NCBI GenBank assembly: GCA_964503275.1
Contig: CAZCZO010000008.1
Location: 58,523 to 122,522, forward strand
Source: DASRAP01 sp964503275
Lineage (GTDB): Bacteria; Gemmatimonadota; Gemmatimonadetes; Gemmatimonadales; Gemmatimonadaceae
Length of the DNA stretch: 64,000 bases
Direction: 5' to 3'
Under the pieces are notes generated by a model. It was not told where the DNA came from. It saw only the letters and a program-made list of their open reading frames with translations, and did not search any database. Made by a program: the position numbers and the translations under genes. Position 1 is the first letter of the stretch; the number at the start of each line of letters is the position of its first letter. This document shows, in pieces, positions 43,325-51,714 of this stretch.

Positions 43325-44587
43325 CTACAGATACCGCCGCGGCGGCACCAGCAAGGACCCGAACAGTAGCCCTGCCGTGAGCGCCGTCAGCGCGCTGAGC
43401 ACCGCCACTCCCGTGTCGAAACCCAGCGTGTAGTCGCGCTCCATCACGAAGGCCAGCGAGCGGAAGCCGACCGACCCCGGGACCAGCAGCATGATCCCGG
43501 GCACTCGCACCAGTGCCCCGGGACGCCCCGCCCAGCGGCCGTACACGTTCGACAGTGCGGCCATGATCAGTGAGCTGAAGAACACACCGCCCGCGAAGGT
43601 GCCGGTCGTACCGAGACCCAACCAGATGTTCGCGCCCCGCGTGAGCAGGTAACCCAGGCACGCGCTGCCCATCACGAGGAGGATGTCGCGCGAGGTGGCG
43701 CGGAAGAGGATCGCGAACGACAGCGAGGCCATCAGCATCGCGATGAGCTCGATCCACCCCGGCAACGGCGTCGGTGTCACGGCAGGGGTCGTCCAGCCGA
43801 GCGCGTGGACCAACTGCGAGCCAGCCACCGACCCGAAGGTCAACTTGAGCAGCACGACCACGGCGCCGGCGAAGCGCGTGGTGCCGGTCACCAGCTGCTG
43901 ACTCGCGAGCTCGCTGACAGCGGTGGTCAGGGTCAGTCCCGGCATCAGGACGATCAAGCCGGCCAGCACCACCGTCTGCACGGTGATGGGGTGCACGAAG
44001 TACGCGAACGCGCTGGCGAGGACGGTCGCGATCAGCGCGGCGACCGCCTCGGACGCATGGGCGAGATGTGGCCGCGAGGCACCGGCGACCTCGATCACGC
44101 CGATCACGATCCCGAGCACGGCCGCCACGCCGATGTCCACCCACCCCGTACGAAGCAGCCCGGCGACCGCCGCCGAGGCCACACCGAAGGCGAGGACCGC
44201 GAGCACGCGGCTCTGCACGGTCGACGGCCGGTCCAGCGCCGCCATCTGCACCGAGGCCTCAGCGATGCCGACGCGTCCGTGCACCACGTCCTCGGCGATA
44301 CGGTCCAGCGCCTGCAGGGCGTCCAAGTTGATGCTGCCCGGCTCCAACCGCAGCACGCGCGTCTGCTGTGTGGCGGTCATCGCGTCGGCATCGCCCAGGG
44401 ACAGCAGCAGGCCGGTGGGCGCGGACCAGATCTGACAGGTGAGATGGATGGCCGATGCGGTCGAGAGCACCGCCCCTTCGAGGCGCGAGGCCGATACGCC
44501 GGCCATATGCAGCCGGCGTGCGAGCTCGATCAGAAAGTTCGCGCGCTCGTCGAAGGAGGCGGGGAGGACCGGCGTCCGATCACCCAC
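43325..44587 (-). CDS. ThrE-family threonine/serine exporter
   Basis: A 420-residue protein with a cytoplasmic N-terminal domain (about 1-130: LLIELARRLHMAGVSASRLE-like, with IWSAPTGLLLSLGD) and about ten hydrophobic helices in two halves of five, as in single-chain ThrE transporters. Actinobacterial ThrE exports threonine and serine by proton antiport. GTG at 44587 lies eight bases inside the upstream TerB gene, indicating translational coupling. The C-terminus ends GSLLVPPRRYL. The substrate in this organism is not proven. Confidence 0.88.
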   Translation of the reverse strand: MGDRTPVLPASFDERANFLIELARRLHMAGVSASRLEGAVLSTASAIHLTCQIWSAPTGLLLSLGDADAMTATQQTRVLRLEPGSINLDALQALDRIAEDVVHGRVGIAEASVQMAALDRPSTVQSRVLAVLAFGVASAAVAGLLRTGWVDIGVAAVLGIVIGVIEVAGASRPHLAHASEAVAALIATVLASAFAYFVHPITVQTVVLAGLIVLMPGLTLTTAVSELASQQLVTGTTRFAGAVVVLLKLTFGSVAGSQLVHALGWTTPAVTPTPLPGWIELIAMLMASLSFAILFRATSRDILLVMGSACLGYLLTRGANIWLGLGTTGTFAGGVFFSSLIMAALSNVYGRWAGRPGALVRVPGIMLLVPGSVGFRSLAFVMERDYTLGFDTGVAVLSALTALTAGLLFGSLLVPPRRYL

Positions 44588-45065
44588 CGGATGCCGCCGC
44601 CGCTGCGTTGCGCGCTTGCGCGAGGAAGGCGGGCTCGAGCTCCAGCAGACTCGCCATCTTGCGGACCAGATACGCCTCATGGTTCGCGATCTCGCCGTCG
44701 GCGAGGATCACGCCCCACATCACTTCGGCCAGGACCATGCGCTGCGCGAGATCGAACTGTTCGCGCACGACACGCGTGAACTGGAAATGATCCACCGAGC
44801 GGCGACGCTGCTCGTCGGCCAGCGCGAGCAGTGCGACCGCCGTCCCGTGCTCCAGGCCGAAATGCCGGGCCAGTGCGGCGTGGATGTGCAGTTGCTCCTC
44901 GAGGGAGAACTCGCCGTCGGCGTGTGCGAGTTCGAGCAGCAGCGCGGCCGCCGCGACATGCACGCCGGGCAAGTCGCGCGCCGGTGAATCCGCTGGTACG
45001 GTGGACGGTCCGCTGCCCGCGGCGCTCGCGGACTTGGCGAAGAACTGACGGATGGCGTCGATCAT
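44580..45065 (-). CDS. TerB-like domain protein
   Basis: A 161-residue soluble helical protein. After a polar N-terminal 40 residues comes the TerB fold, with two acidic HADGEFSLEEQ and LADGEIANHE loops, the pattern seen in COG4103/TerB proteins that bind divalent metal. TerB proteins take part in tellurite or general stress response. Its ATG overlaps the stop of the upstream DinB gene by four bases (ATGA), and its stop lies inside thrE. This three-gene overlap argues for one transcription unit. Confidence 0.8.
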   Translation of the reverse strand: MIDAIRQFFAKSASAAGSGPSTVPADSPARDLPGVHVAAAALLLELAHADGEFSLEEQLHIHAALARHFGLEHGTAVALLALADEQRRRSVDHFQFTRVVREQFDLAQRMVLAEVMWGVILADGEIANHEAYLVRKMASLLELEPAFLAQARNAAAAASGG

Positions 45066-45625
45066 GACGGCGGCCAGAGGTCCTCCGCCTGCGACAGATG
45101 GCGCGCCTGATGCCGCGGCAGGATCACCAAGGCCGAGTAGACGGAGTAGTGAGGGTGGGGAGGGAACGGCGAACGCAGACGCGCGCGGTCGAGCCGTCGT
45201 TGTTCGCCCTGGGCGAGCATCGCGTGCAACTGCTGCTGGCCACTGGCGAATCGCGCGAGGCATTCGTGTTGCGGCCAGTCGCCGCCCGGGACGAAGGCCG
45301 CGGCAGTGCGCACCCGGCCGCGCCGCGCCCCGGCGATCCGGGGCAGCGGGCCGGCGGCGCGCGCGACCAACCATCCCACGGGATCGCAGCGGTAGCGCGC
45401 CGGCGGTGCGGCCGGCGGGGCGTCATGCAGTGCCCCGCGCATCAGCGGGAGGTAGACATCGGTCGTGAGGACCAGATGCGCCACGCATTCCGCCGCCGAC
45501 CATGCCTGCGGGTCTCGCCGCGCGCTCCAGGCCGCCGCATCGAGCCGCGCCGCGAGCGTCGCGAGCCGGGCGGAGGCCGCGTCGAGCGCGTGCGCGATCG
45601 CGAGGAGGTCAGGGTGGCGGAGCAT
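45062..45625 (-). CDS. DinB-superfamily protein (first of three)
   Basis: A 187-residue helical protein. AWSAAECVAHLVLTTDVYLPLM matches the second-helix metal motif of DinB/YfiT proteins (His in AHLV). The end HPHYSVYSALVILPRHQARHLSQ supplies the C-terminal His pair. These domains are metal-dependent transferases or hydrolases, often working with small thiols. First gene of a run with TerB and ThrE on the minus strand. No substrate assigned. Confidence 0.78.
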   Translation of the reverse strand: MLRHPDLLAIAHALDAASARLATLAARLDAAAWSARRDPQAWSAAECVAHLVLTTDVYLPLMRGALHDAPPAAPPARYRCDPVGWLVARAAGPLPRIAGARRGRVRTAAAFVPGGDWPQHECLARFASGQQQLHAMLAQGEQRRLDRARLRSPFPPHPHYSVYSALVILPRHQARHLSQAEDLWPPS

Positions 45626-45682
45626 CCTCGGCGAAATCTAGCGCCGACCCGGCGGGGTGGTGCGAGCGGCGTGTGCGGGTGG

Positions 45683-45688
45683 TAGAAT
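45683..45688 (+). promoter_or_regulatory. Extended -10 box before the YfiT-like gene
   Basis: TGG directly followed by TAGAAT matches an extended -10. It lies 27 bases before ATG 45716. Confidence 0.4.
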
Positions 45689-45715
45689 CCAGCGAACCCC
45701 TACCGCGAGGCCCAG

Positions 45716-46234
45716 ATGTCCGAGGCGCTGCAGTACCCGATCGGCCGCTTCGACCCCGCTCGTATCGTGGCGCCTGCTGAGCGGCCGGCGATGATCGCGA
45801 GCATTGCTGCGCTGCCGTCGGCATTGACGGCACTGGTCGCGGGGCGCAATGCCGCCGATCTCGAACGACGCTACCGCGAGGGCGGGTGGACGGTGCGGCA
45901 GGTGGTGCATCACCTCGCCGACAGCCACATGAACGGCTTCACGCGCTTCAAGCTGGCGCTCACCGAGGACCTGCCGGTCATCCGCCCCTACCGCCAGGGT
46001 CCGTGGGGCGACCAGCCCGATGCGACGCAGGGGCCGGTCGAGCACTCACTGGTGCTGCTCGACGGCCTGCACGCACGCTGGGTGACGTTGATGGAGTCGA
46101 TGGCCGCCGGGGAGTGGACGCGACGGTACGTCCACCCGGAGCAGGGGCGCGAGTACGCGCTGACGACGGCGCTGGCGAACTACGCGTGGCACGGCGAGCA
46201 CCACGTGGCGCACGTGCGCATCGCGCTGGGGTAG
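45716..46234 (+). CDS. YfiT-like metal-dependent (bacillithiol transferase-type) DinB protein
   Basis: A 172-residue protein. It has the YfiT pattern YPIGRF at the start, VRQVVHHLADSHMNGF (His65, His66, His71) and the terminal WHGEHHVAHV with further metal ligands. Bacillus YfiT-type enzymes transfer bacillithiol in detoxification. Whether this organism makes bacillithiol is not visible here. GAGG (45707-45710) supports ATG 45716. The stop TAG is in a hairpin shared with the convergent DUF1569 gene. Confidence 0.88.
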   Translation: MSEALQYPIGRFDPARIVAPAERPAMIASIAALPSALTALVAGRNAADLERRYREGGWTVRQVVHHLADSHMNGFTRFKLALTEDLPVIRPYRQGPWGDQPDATQGPVEHSLVLLDGLHARWVTLMESMAAGEWTRRYVHPEQGREYALTTALANYAWHGEHHVAHVRIALG

Positions 46235-46249
46235 CTCGCGCTAGGCCCC
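46228..46249. terminator. Hairpin containing both convergent stop codons
   Basis: GGGGTAGC (46228-46235), loop TCGC, GCTA then GG then CCCC (46240-46249). The left arm holds the TAG of the YfiT-like gene and the right arm the complementary stop of the DUF1569 gene (46243-46241). Eight pairs with a two-base bulge. Confidence 0.5.
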
Positions 46250-46693
46250 GAACTGCCGCAGGTGATGGTCCGTGTGCAGCCAGGCCAAGCGCGCCCAGTC
46301 GCGGTTGCTCAAGCGCCCGAACAGCGGATGCGTGGCCCCCATGGCGTCGGGCGGCAGCGCCGCGACGCGTTGCATCAGCACTCTGAGCTCGTCGCGCAGG
46401 GGCTCCAGCGGTGTGGCGTCGGGAGTCAGCAGCTCGCGCGCCGTCGGCGCCCCGCGCGGGAACGGGACCACGTAGAAGAGCAGCGTCTTGATCAGCCAGC
46501 GCACGGGCGTGGGCCGAGGCAGCATGGGAACGTCCAGCTCGTCCAGCGCCATGTGCGCGGAGTGCACGAGGTGCGCGATCATCTGCTGCGGTGAGAACTT
46601 GCCCCAGCGCGCGACGCTCTGCTCGGTGATGCGCGTCAGCCGCCGGTCCAGCTCCGCCGCGACCGCGGGGTCAAAGAGATGTTTGGCGGGCAT
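46241..46693 (-). CDS. DUF1569 / DinB-fold protein
   Basis: A 150-residue helical protein. WGKFSPQQMIAHLVHSAHMAL and the terminal WLHTDHHLRQFG provide three or more His in the DinB arrangement. DUF1569 members are of unknown function. Its start overlaps the end of the preceding gene by 23 bases, so it is the last gene of the OsmC operon. Confidence 0.82.
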   Translation of the reverse strand: MPAKHLFDPAVAAELDRRLTRITEQSVARWGKFSPQQMIAHLVHSAHMALDELDVPMLPRPTPVRWLIKTLLFYVVPFPRGAPTARELLTPDATPLEPLRDELRVLMQRVAALPPDAMGATHPLFGRLSNRDWARLAWLHTDHHLRQFGA

Positions 46694-47126
46694 AGGCCTC
46701 GACGGGTAGGTCTGCGAGCGGACGACGGTCGGGCTCCACCCAGCCGAGCCGCGCGGTCGATGACATCAGGAGGTCCTCGGTCCAGCACTGCAGCAGCAGT
46801 GCCTTGTCGGCCAGCGGCGATGCGAGCAAGCGACTGATGGCGTGGTCGAGCGGGACATCGGGGGACGCCGTGCGGTAGCGGGCAAGGATGCTGACGTACG
46901 CGGCGGTGATGGTCTCGTGGTAACCGTCCGTCGCGGTGTTCCGGTTCCCGAAGCTCTCGTTCAACGCCGCGATGTCGCGGCGCAGCAGCAGCAGTGCGGC
47001 CGATCCCCCATGTCGTGCCACATACCAGAGTCCCACGCGCAGGTGTGCTTCGTGCGTCCACTCCTCGCGCGCCAAGGCGCGGGCGGCGAATCGCTGCGCG
47101 AACGACTCGAGGGCACCCGCACTCAT
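46671..47126 (-). CDS. Conserved hypothetical protein
   Basis: A 151-residue soluble protein. EEWTHEAHLRVGLWYVARHG and a GYHETITAAYV block suggest a helical fold, and I recall similar short bacterial proteins (WTH-AH-..GYHETIT) with no assigned function. No catalytic site is named. Its ATG overlaps the stop of the OsmC gene by four bases (ATGA), and its own end overlaps the DUF1569 start. Confidence 0.7.
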   Translation of the reverse strand: MSAGALESFAQRFAARALAREEWTHEAHLRVGLWYVARHGGSAALLLLRRDIAALNESFGNRNTATDGYHETITAAYVSILARYRTASPDVPLDHAISRLLASPLADKALLLQCWTEDLLMSSTARLGWVEPDRRPLADLPVEAYARQTSL

Positions 47127-47593
47127 GCCACGAGGGTCGGCTCGCAATGCACCGGGCAGCGCACCGAGTTCGCCAGATAGCAGGCCTCGTGGGCGGCATG
47201 ATGGAGCGCGACATGCTCCGCGGGCGATGGCGCGGCGGTCGCCGCGAAGCGCACGGCCGGCCGCAGCGTCACCGACGCGAAGGCGACACGACCGTCCGCG
47301 CCGGGTGCCAGCAGGCCCCGCGCGTCGTCGTCGTAGGCGTCGACCACGAATCCACGCTCGGCGGCGAACGACAGGAAGAACAGCATGTGGCAGCTCGACA
47401 GCGCAGCCACGAAGGCCTCTTCGGGGTCCACGCCGGCCGGGTCGGTGTAGGCCGGCCGCACGACCAACGGTGATGCGGCGGCGGCCACCACCGCTCCACC
47501 GTCGAACGCCCACTCGTGCGCGCGCGAGTAGCGCCGGTCGGTGAACGGCGCGTCGCCGCGCCGCCACCGGACCCGTGCGGTATGCTCCGACAT
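47123..47593 (-). CDS. OsmC family peroxiredoxin-like protein
   Basis: A 156-residue protein of the OsmC/Ohr fold. The reactive Cys68 is in ALSSCHMLFFLSFAAERGFVV and the second Cys138 in HEACYLANSVRCPV. This pair reduces organic hydroperoxides. The length matches OsmC subfamily proteins. It starts four bases before the end of the tricorn-like gene on the same strand, and heads a run OsmC, hypothetical, DUF1569. Confidence 0.88.
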   Translation of the reverse strand: MSEHTARVRWRRGDAPFTDRRYSRAHEWAFDGGAVVAAAASPLVVRPAYTDPAGVDPEEAFVAALSSCHMLFFLSFAAERGFVVDAYDDDARGLLAPGADGRVAFASVTLRPAVRFAATAAPSPAEHVALHHAAHEACYLANSVRCPVHCEPTLVA

Positions 47594-47597
47594 CGTG

Positions 47598-50500
47598 CTA
47601 GCGCCCGCCCCGACGACCCCAGGTCGGGGGCGGCGGTTCGGTCATCATCCGCTTCGGCGGGTTGGCCTGGAGCAGCCGCATCGCCTCCTTGACCGCGGCC
47701 TCAAGCTGGGCGTCACGGCCGGCCGCGACATCCTTGGGCCAGTTCTCGACGTCGATGTCCGGCGCCTCGCCGGTGTTCTCGAGCGCCCACTTGCCATTGA
47801 TGTCGATGAAGCCACCGCGCGGCGCGATCATCGTGCCGCCGTCGATGAACGGCGGCGTGTCGGCCGTGTGCACGAGCCCACCCCAGGTGCGCTTGCCGAC
47901 CAACGGCCCGATGCCGCGCAGCTTGAACATGTGCGGCATGAGATCGCCGCCCGAGCCGGCCATCTCATTGATGATCATGACCTTGGGCCCCCAGATGCCG
48001 GCCGACGGCGACGTGAACGGCACGCGGTCGCCCGCGACGTTGTTGAAGTAGCCGTCGAACTTGCGCTGGAGGACGTCGATGATGTAGTCCGCCGCCTGGC
48101 CACCGCCGTTGTAGCGCTCGTCGATCACCGCGCCCTGCTTGTCCTGTTGCGCGAAGTAATAGCGGTTGAAGTTCGTGTAGCCCCCCTGCCCGGTGTTGGG
48201 CAGATGCACATACGCGAGCTTGCCGCCCGACAACTGATCGACCTTGCGACGGTTGCCCTCGACCCACGCCCGTGTGCGCAGGCCTTGATCGTTGGCGATG
48301 GGCACGACGGTGATCTGCCGTGCGCCCTCCATGCTCGGCGTGCTGTTCAGGTGCAGCGTGATCTGACGGTTGGCCGTGCCGTCGAGGTGGCGGTAGAGAT
48401 TGTCGGGCGCCCGCAGTTCCGCGCCGTTCACCGCGATGATGTAGTCGCCCACACGCGCATCGACCCCCGGCACCGCGAGCGGGGCGCGCAGCTCGGGGTT
48501 CCACGACTCCGCGTCGTAGATGCGGCTGATCTTGTAGCGTCCGTTCTCGATCACGAAGTCCGCGCCCAGATGACCGCCGGGCACCGTGATCCCCGGCGTC
48601 TCGGGCAGCTCGCCGCCGCGCACGTACGAGTGACCGACGGCGATCTCGCCCCCCATCTGGTCGAGCAGGTACGTGAGGTCCGCCCGGTGCATGACATGCG
48701 GGAGCAGCTCGCCGTACATCTTCTTCATCGCCGGCCAGTCCGCGCCGTGCGCATTGGTCACATAGAGGTAGTCGCGCTGGTAGCGCCATCCCTCGTTGAA
48801 GATCTGCTTGAACTCTTCCTTGGGGTCGAGATACATGCGCATGGTCGCGTCGGGCACGCGGCCCGCGCCGGCCGCCGGTGCCGCTCGATCCGCATCGACG
48901 ATGTGCAGCACCGGCCCGGCCGCCGCCGCGCCGCCACCACCGGCGCCGCCGCGCCCGCCGCCACCGCCGCCCGCCGCGCGGTAGAGCATCTTGCGGCCGT
49001 CCGCGCTGAGCACGAAGTCACCCCCCTGCACGAAGGGCGCCGAGCTGCGCGTCGAGAGCTGATAGCGCGCGATGCTCCCGCCGCCGCCACCCGCACCGGC
49101 GCCGGGGTCCGTGTAGAACACCGAGCCCGCCACGCCCGCCTTGAGGCGCGAGTACGCGCGTGCCGGCACGCCGGGCACCGCGAGGATGCGGTTCTGGATG
49201 TTGTCGAAGTCGATGGTCACCGTCACGGGCGCCGCCGCTGCCGCCGCGCGACCGCCGCCGCCGGGCGGTGTGGCCGGTGTCGTCGGCGCACCCTCTTCAT
49301 CCGTCTGTGGCGGGAACGGTGTGGGCTCGCTCTTGCTGAGGATCGCGAGATACAGCGAGTAGGTCGGCTCGTAGGGATACGCCGACATGTCCAGCCACTG
49401 CGAGCGCAGCCCGAAGTCCGTGGACGCGAAGAACCACAGGTACTTGCCACTGGCGTCCCAGGTGGGCCACGCCGCGTCGGAGAGCCCGTCGGTCAACTGC
49501 GTGTTCTTGCCCGTCTCGACGTCGGCCACGAAGATCGCCTTGTACATCGAGTTGAGGTGCGCCGCGTAGGCGATGTACTTGGAATCCGGGGACCAGCGCG
49601 GATTCATCGTGCGCGTCGGCACCATCCACGGGTCGCGGCCGACGATCTTCGCCTTGCCGCTGGCGATGTCCATCACCCAGAGATTCAGATCCGTGTCGTG
49701 GTACAGCAGCTTCTTGGAATCCGGCGACCACTCGGCCGTGTAATAGAACTTCGGCTTGTCGAGCGTGATGACACGCTTGGCCCCCATGCCGTCGGCCGGC
49801 GCGAGCACCAGGGCGTACTCGCCCGACGCATCGGAGAAGTACGCGATGGTCTTGCCGTCCGGGCTCCACGTGGGCTGACGCTCAGCGGCCCCCGAGCTGT
49901 TCGTGAGGTTGCGCACGTCGCCACGCTGCGCCGGGATGCTGAACACCTCACCGCGGGCTTCGACCAGCGCGCGCGCACCCGAGGGCGAGAGGGCCATGGT
50001 CGTCATCCGCGACGACACATCCTTCCACTGCGGCAGCATGTGCGCGAAGTCGCCAGCCGCCGTGATGTTGACGATCGCGTGGCGCTTGCTGCGCGGGTCC
50101 ACGGTGTGGATGTAGCCCGCCTGCTCGATCACCAACGTCGTGTTGTCCGAGTCCAGGGACTTCACGTCGAAGTCCTTGAACGTCGTGATCTGGGTCATCT
50201 GCTGCGACTTCGTGTCGAACCCCCACACGTTGGCCACGCCGTCGCGGTCCGAGATGAAGTACACCACGTCACCGATCCACGTGGGGTCGATGTCCTTGGA
50301 GTCCGTCCAGGGCTTGGCCTCGACCACGTCGAGCGTCTTGGTGTCCATGATCCAGATGGGCCGGTTCTGCCCGCCGCGATAGTTGCGGCGCTCGTCGTCC
50401 CACGACGTGTTCATCCGGTAGGCGACCTTCGACCCGTCGGGCGAGTACTTGCCCTGCATGGCGCGGTCCATGCCGACCTTCTCTTCGATGCCGCCTTCCA

Positions 50501-50927
50501 CGGGGATCGTGTAGAACTTGGGCGCCGCGTTGGGGCCATGTGTGTCGCGCGTGGACGAGAACAGGATGCGCTTGCCGTCGGGCGACCAGCCCTGCACGAT
50601 GTCGGGCCCGGAGTGCCAGGTGAGGCGCTTGGGCTCACCGCCCGTCACCGGCACCACGTACACATCGCTGTTGCCCCCGTACTCGGCGCTGAAGGAGACC
50701 AACTTGCCGTCGGGCGACAGCTGCGGGTTGGTCTCATCGCCCGGGAACGATGAGAGGCGTCGCGCATTGCCGCCCGCGCGCTCGACGACCCAGATGTCCT
50801 GGGCGTACTGGAACGCGATGTGCGTACTGCTGATGGACGGGTTGCGCAGCATCCGGGTGCCGGATTGCGCGGGGGCGGCCAGTGGGGCGAGGAGGGCCGC
50901 AGCGGCGAGGACGAGAGGCGTTCGCAT
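47598..50927 (-). CDS. Tricorn-like S41 protease, exported
   Basis: An 1109-residue exported protein. Signal peptide 1-20 (LLAPLAAPAQ). Residues about 30-700 form two beta-propellers (QLSPDGKLVSFSAEYGG, GWSPDGKRILFSS, TWSPDGKTIAYFSDASG). A PDZ-like domain follows (about 790-860), then the catalytic part: the His in LAYVHLPNTG, VIDERYNGGG, Ser in NEMAGSGGDLMPH and Glu in ENTGEAPDID. These agree with the Ser-His-Glu triad of tricorn. Gly/Ala-rich loops interrupt the second propeller near residues 545-690. It would degrade peptides outside the cytoplasm. Confidence 0.94.
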   Translation of the reverse strand: MRTPLVLAAAALLAPLAAPAQSGTRMLRNPSISSTHIAFQYAQDIWVVERAGGNARRLSSFPGDETNPQLSPDGKLVSFSAEYGGNSDVYVVPVTGGEPKRLTWHSGPDIVQGWSPDGKRILFSSTRDTHGPNAAPKFYTIPVEGGIEEKVGMDRAMQGKYSPDGSKVAYRMNTSWDDERRNYRGGQNRPIWIMDTKTLDVVEAKPWTDSKDIDPTWIGDVVYFISDRDGVANVWGFDTKSQQMTQITTFKDFDVKSLDSDNTTLVIEQAGYIHTVDPRSKRHAIVNITAAGDFAHMLPQWKDVSSRMTTMALSPSGARALVEARGEVFSIPAQRGDVRNLTNSSGAAERQPTWSPDGKTIAYFSDASGEYALVLAPADGMGAKRVITLDKPKFYYTAEWSPDSKKLLYHDTDLNLWVMDIASGKAKIVGRDPWMVPTRTMNPRWSPDSKYIAYAAHLNSMYKAIFVADVETGKNTQLTDGLSDAAWPTWDASGKYLWFFASTDFGLRSQWLDMSAYPYEPTYSLYLAILSKSEPTPFPPQTDEEGAPTTPATPPGGGGRAAAAAAPVTVTIDFDNIQNRILAVPGVPARAYSRLKAGVAGSVFYTDPGAGAGGGGGSIARYQLSTRSSAPFVQGGDFVLSADGRKMLYRAAGGGGGGRGGAGGGGAAAAGPVLHIVDADRAAPAAGAGRVPDATMRMYLDPKEEFKQIFNEGWRYQRDYLYVTNAHGADWPAMKKMYGELLPHVMHRADLTYLLDQMGGEIAVGHSYVRGGELPETPGITVPGGHLGADFVIENGRYKISRIYDAESWNPELRAPLAVPGVDARVGDYIIAVNGAELRAPDNLYRHLDGTANRQITLHLNSTPSMEGARQITVVPIANDQGLRTRAWVEGNRRKVDQLSGGKLAYVHLPNTGQGGYTNFNRYYFAQQDKQGAVIDERYNGGGQAADYIIDVLQRKFDGYFNNVAGDRVPFTSPSAGIWGPKVMIINEMAGSGGDLMPHMFKLRGIGPLVGKRTWGGLVHTADTPPFIDGGTMIAPRGGFIDINGKWALENTGEAPDIDVENWPKDVAAGRDAQLEAAVKEAMRLLQANPPKRMMTEPPPPTWGRRGGR

Positions 50928-50981
50928 GTCGAGGGCACGGGGTGGAAGTACCCTTACAATACGGCCGGTCCCGAAATGCCG

Positions 50982-51380
50982 TTAGACTGCGTCCAATCGG
51001 TCCGCCCCGGGAAGCGCGGCCAATGCACGGTCGAAGGTCAGCAGCCCATGCCGACGGTCGCGCGCGTGTTGCAGAATGAGACGGTCCACGAAGCCGGGTT
51101 CGCTCGCCGACGGGAGACCGGCGAGCACCGCCGGTGCCGACTCACCTACCACTGCAGGGTCGTCGAACACCAGCGCCAGCTGCTCCAGCGCCAGCGTGTC
51201 CGGGATCCGGTAATGATGCCGCAGTGCGAAGAAGGCCTCCGCGACGACGACGTCCGAGATCAGCGCGGTCGCACCGATCCGCTCGAGACGCTCAAGCAAT
51301 GTCCGAGCCGTGGCCGCTTGGTGTTCCGGGCGGCCGGTCACCAGTCGCACGACGACGCTTGTGTCGAGCGCGATGCTCAT
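50982..51380 (-). CDS. vapC: VapC-type PIN-domain toxin
   Basis: A 132-residue PIN ribonuclease. Acidic catalytic residues are visible: Asp6 (ALDTS), Glu48 (VVAEAFFAL), Asp99 (FVDRLI) and Asp117 (LLTFDRAL). The target, probably tRNA or rRNA, is unknown. The start overlaps the antitoxin stop by four bases (ATGA). Confidence 0.92.
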   Translation of the reverse strand: MSIALDTSVVVRLVTGRPEHQAATARTLLERLERIGATALISDVVVAEAFFALRHHYRIPDTLALEQLALVFDDPAVVGESAPAVLAGLPSASEPGFVDRLILQHARDRRHGLLTFDRALAALPGADRLDAV

Positions 51381-51643
51381 CGAGCGCCCGCGTCTCGGGC
51401 CTTCGCCACGCTGGCCCTGATGTCTGCGAGCTCGTGGGTGCCGACCCGATCGGCGTACTCGGCAAGCGCGCCGAAGTAGGGGCGTGGCGTGGGCTCGCGC
51501 AGGACCAGTGTGGTCGGCTGCTCGGGTTGTAGCAGCTGTTCCACGGCCAGGGTCAGCAACTCGCGGACGGTGCGTCCTTCCCTCGCCGCCTTGGCTTTGA
51601 GGGCCCTGTGGAGCGCGTCGCTGAGGTCAACGGTGGTTCGCAT
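51377..51643 (-). CDS. vapB: VapB-type ribbon-helix-helix antitoxin
   Basis: An 88-residue protein. The N-terminal RTTVDLSDALHRALKAKAAREGRTVRELL is an RHH DNA-binding domain (written as two parts of one fold: strand RTTVDLS, helices after it). The C-terminal 45 residues (PRPYFGALAEYADRVG) would wrap the toxin. Repressor of its own operon in such systems. The promoter directly in front leaves no leader, so the mRNA is probably leaderless. Confidence 0.88.
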   Translation of the reverse strand: MRTTVDLSDALHRALKAKAAREGRTVRELLTLAVEQLLQPEQPTTLVLREPTPRPYFGALAEYADRVGTHELADIRASVAKARDAGAR

Positions 51644-51649
51644 ATATAA

Positions 51650-51678
51650 ACAATAACATAAATATGCTGATATGTCAA
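51650..51678 (-). promoter_or_regulatory. vapBC promoter, leaderless, with operator-like repeats
   Basis: TTGACA (51678-51673), 17 bases, TATTGT (51655-51650), then six bases to ATG 51643. The -35 is a perfect consensus. The AT-rich segment contains inverted CATAT (51641-51645)/ATATG (51662-51666), possible VapB binding sites. Confidence 0.7.
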
Positions 51679-51714
51679 GTGGTAGTCTGAATCAGATTGT
51701 GGCTTCCCTATGCC

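Noticed and set aside
47541..50753. Very long open frame antisense to the tricorn-like gene (over 1000 codons)
   Set aside because: High-GC codon bias leaves the opposite strand open. The translation is Arg/His/Val-rich without any domain, while the sense strand encodes a recognisable protease.
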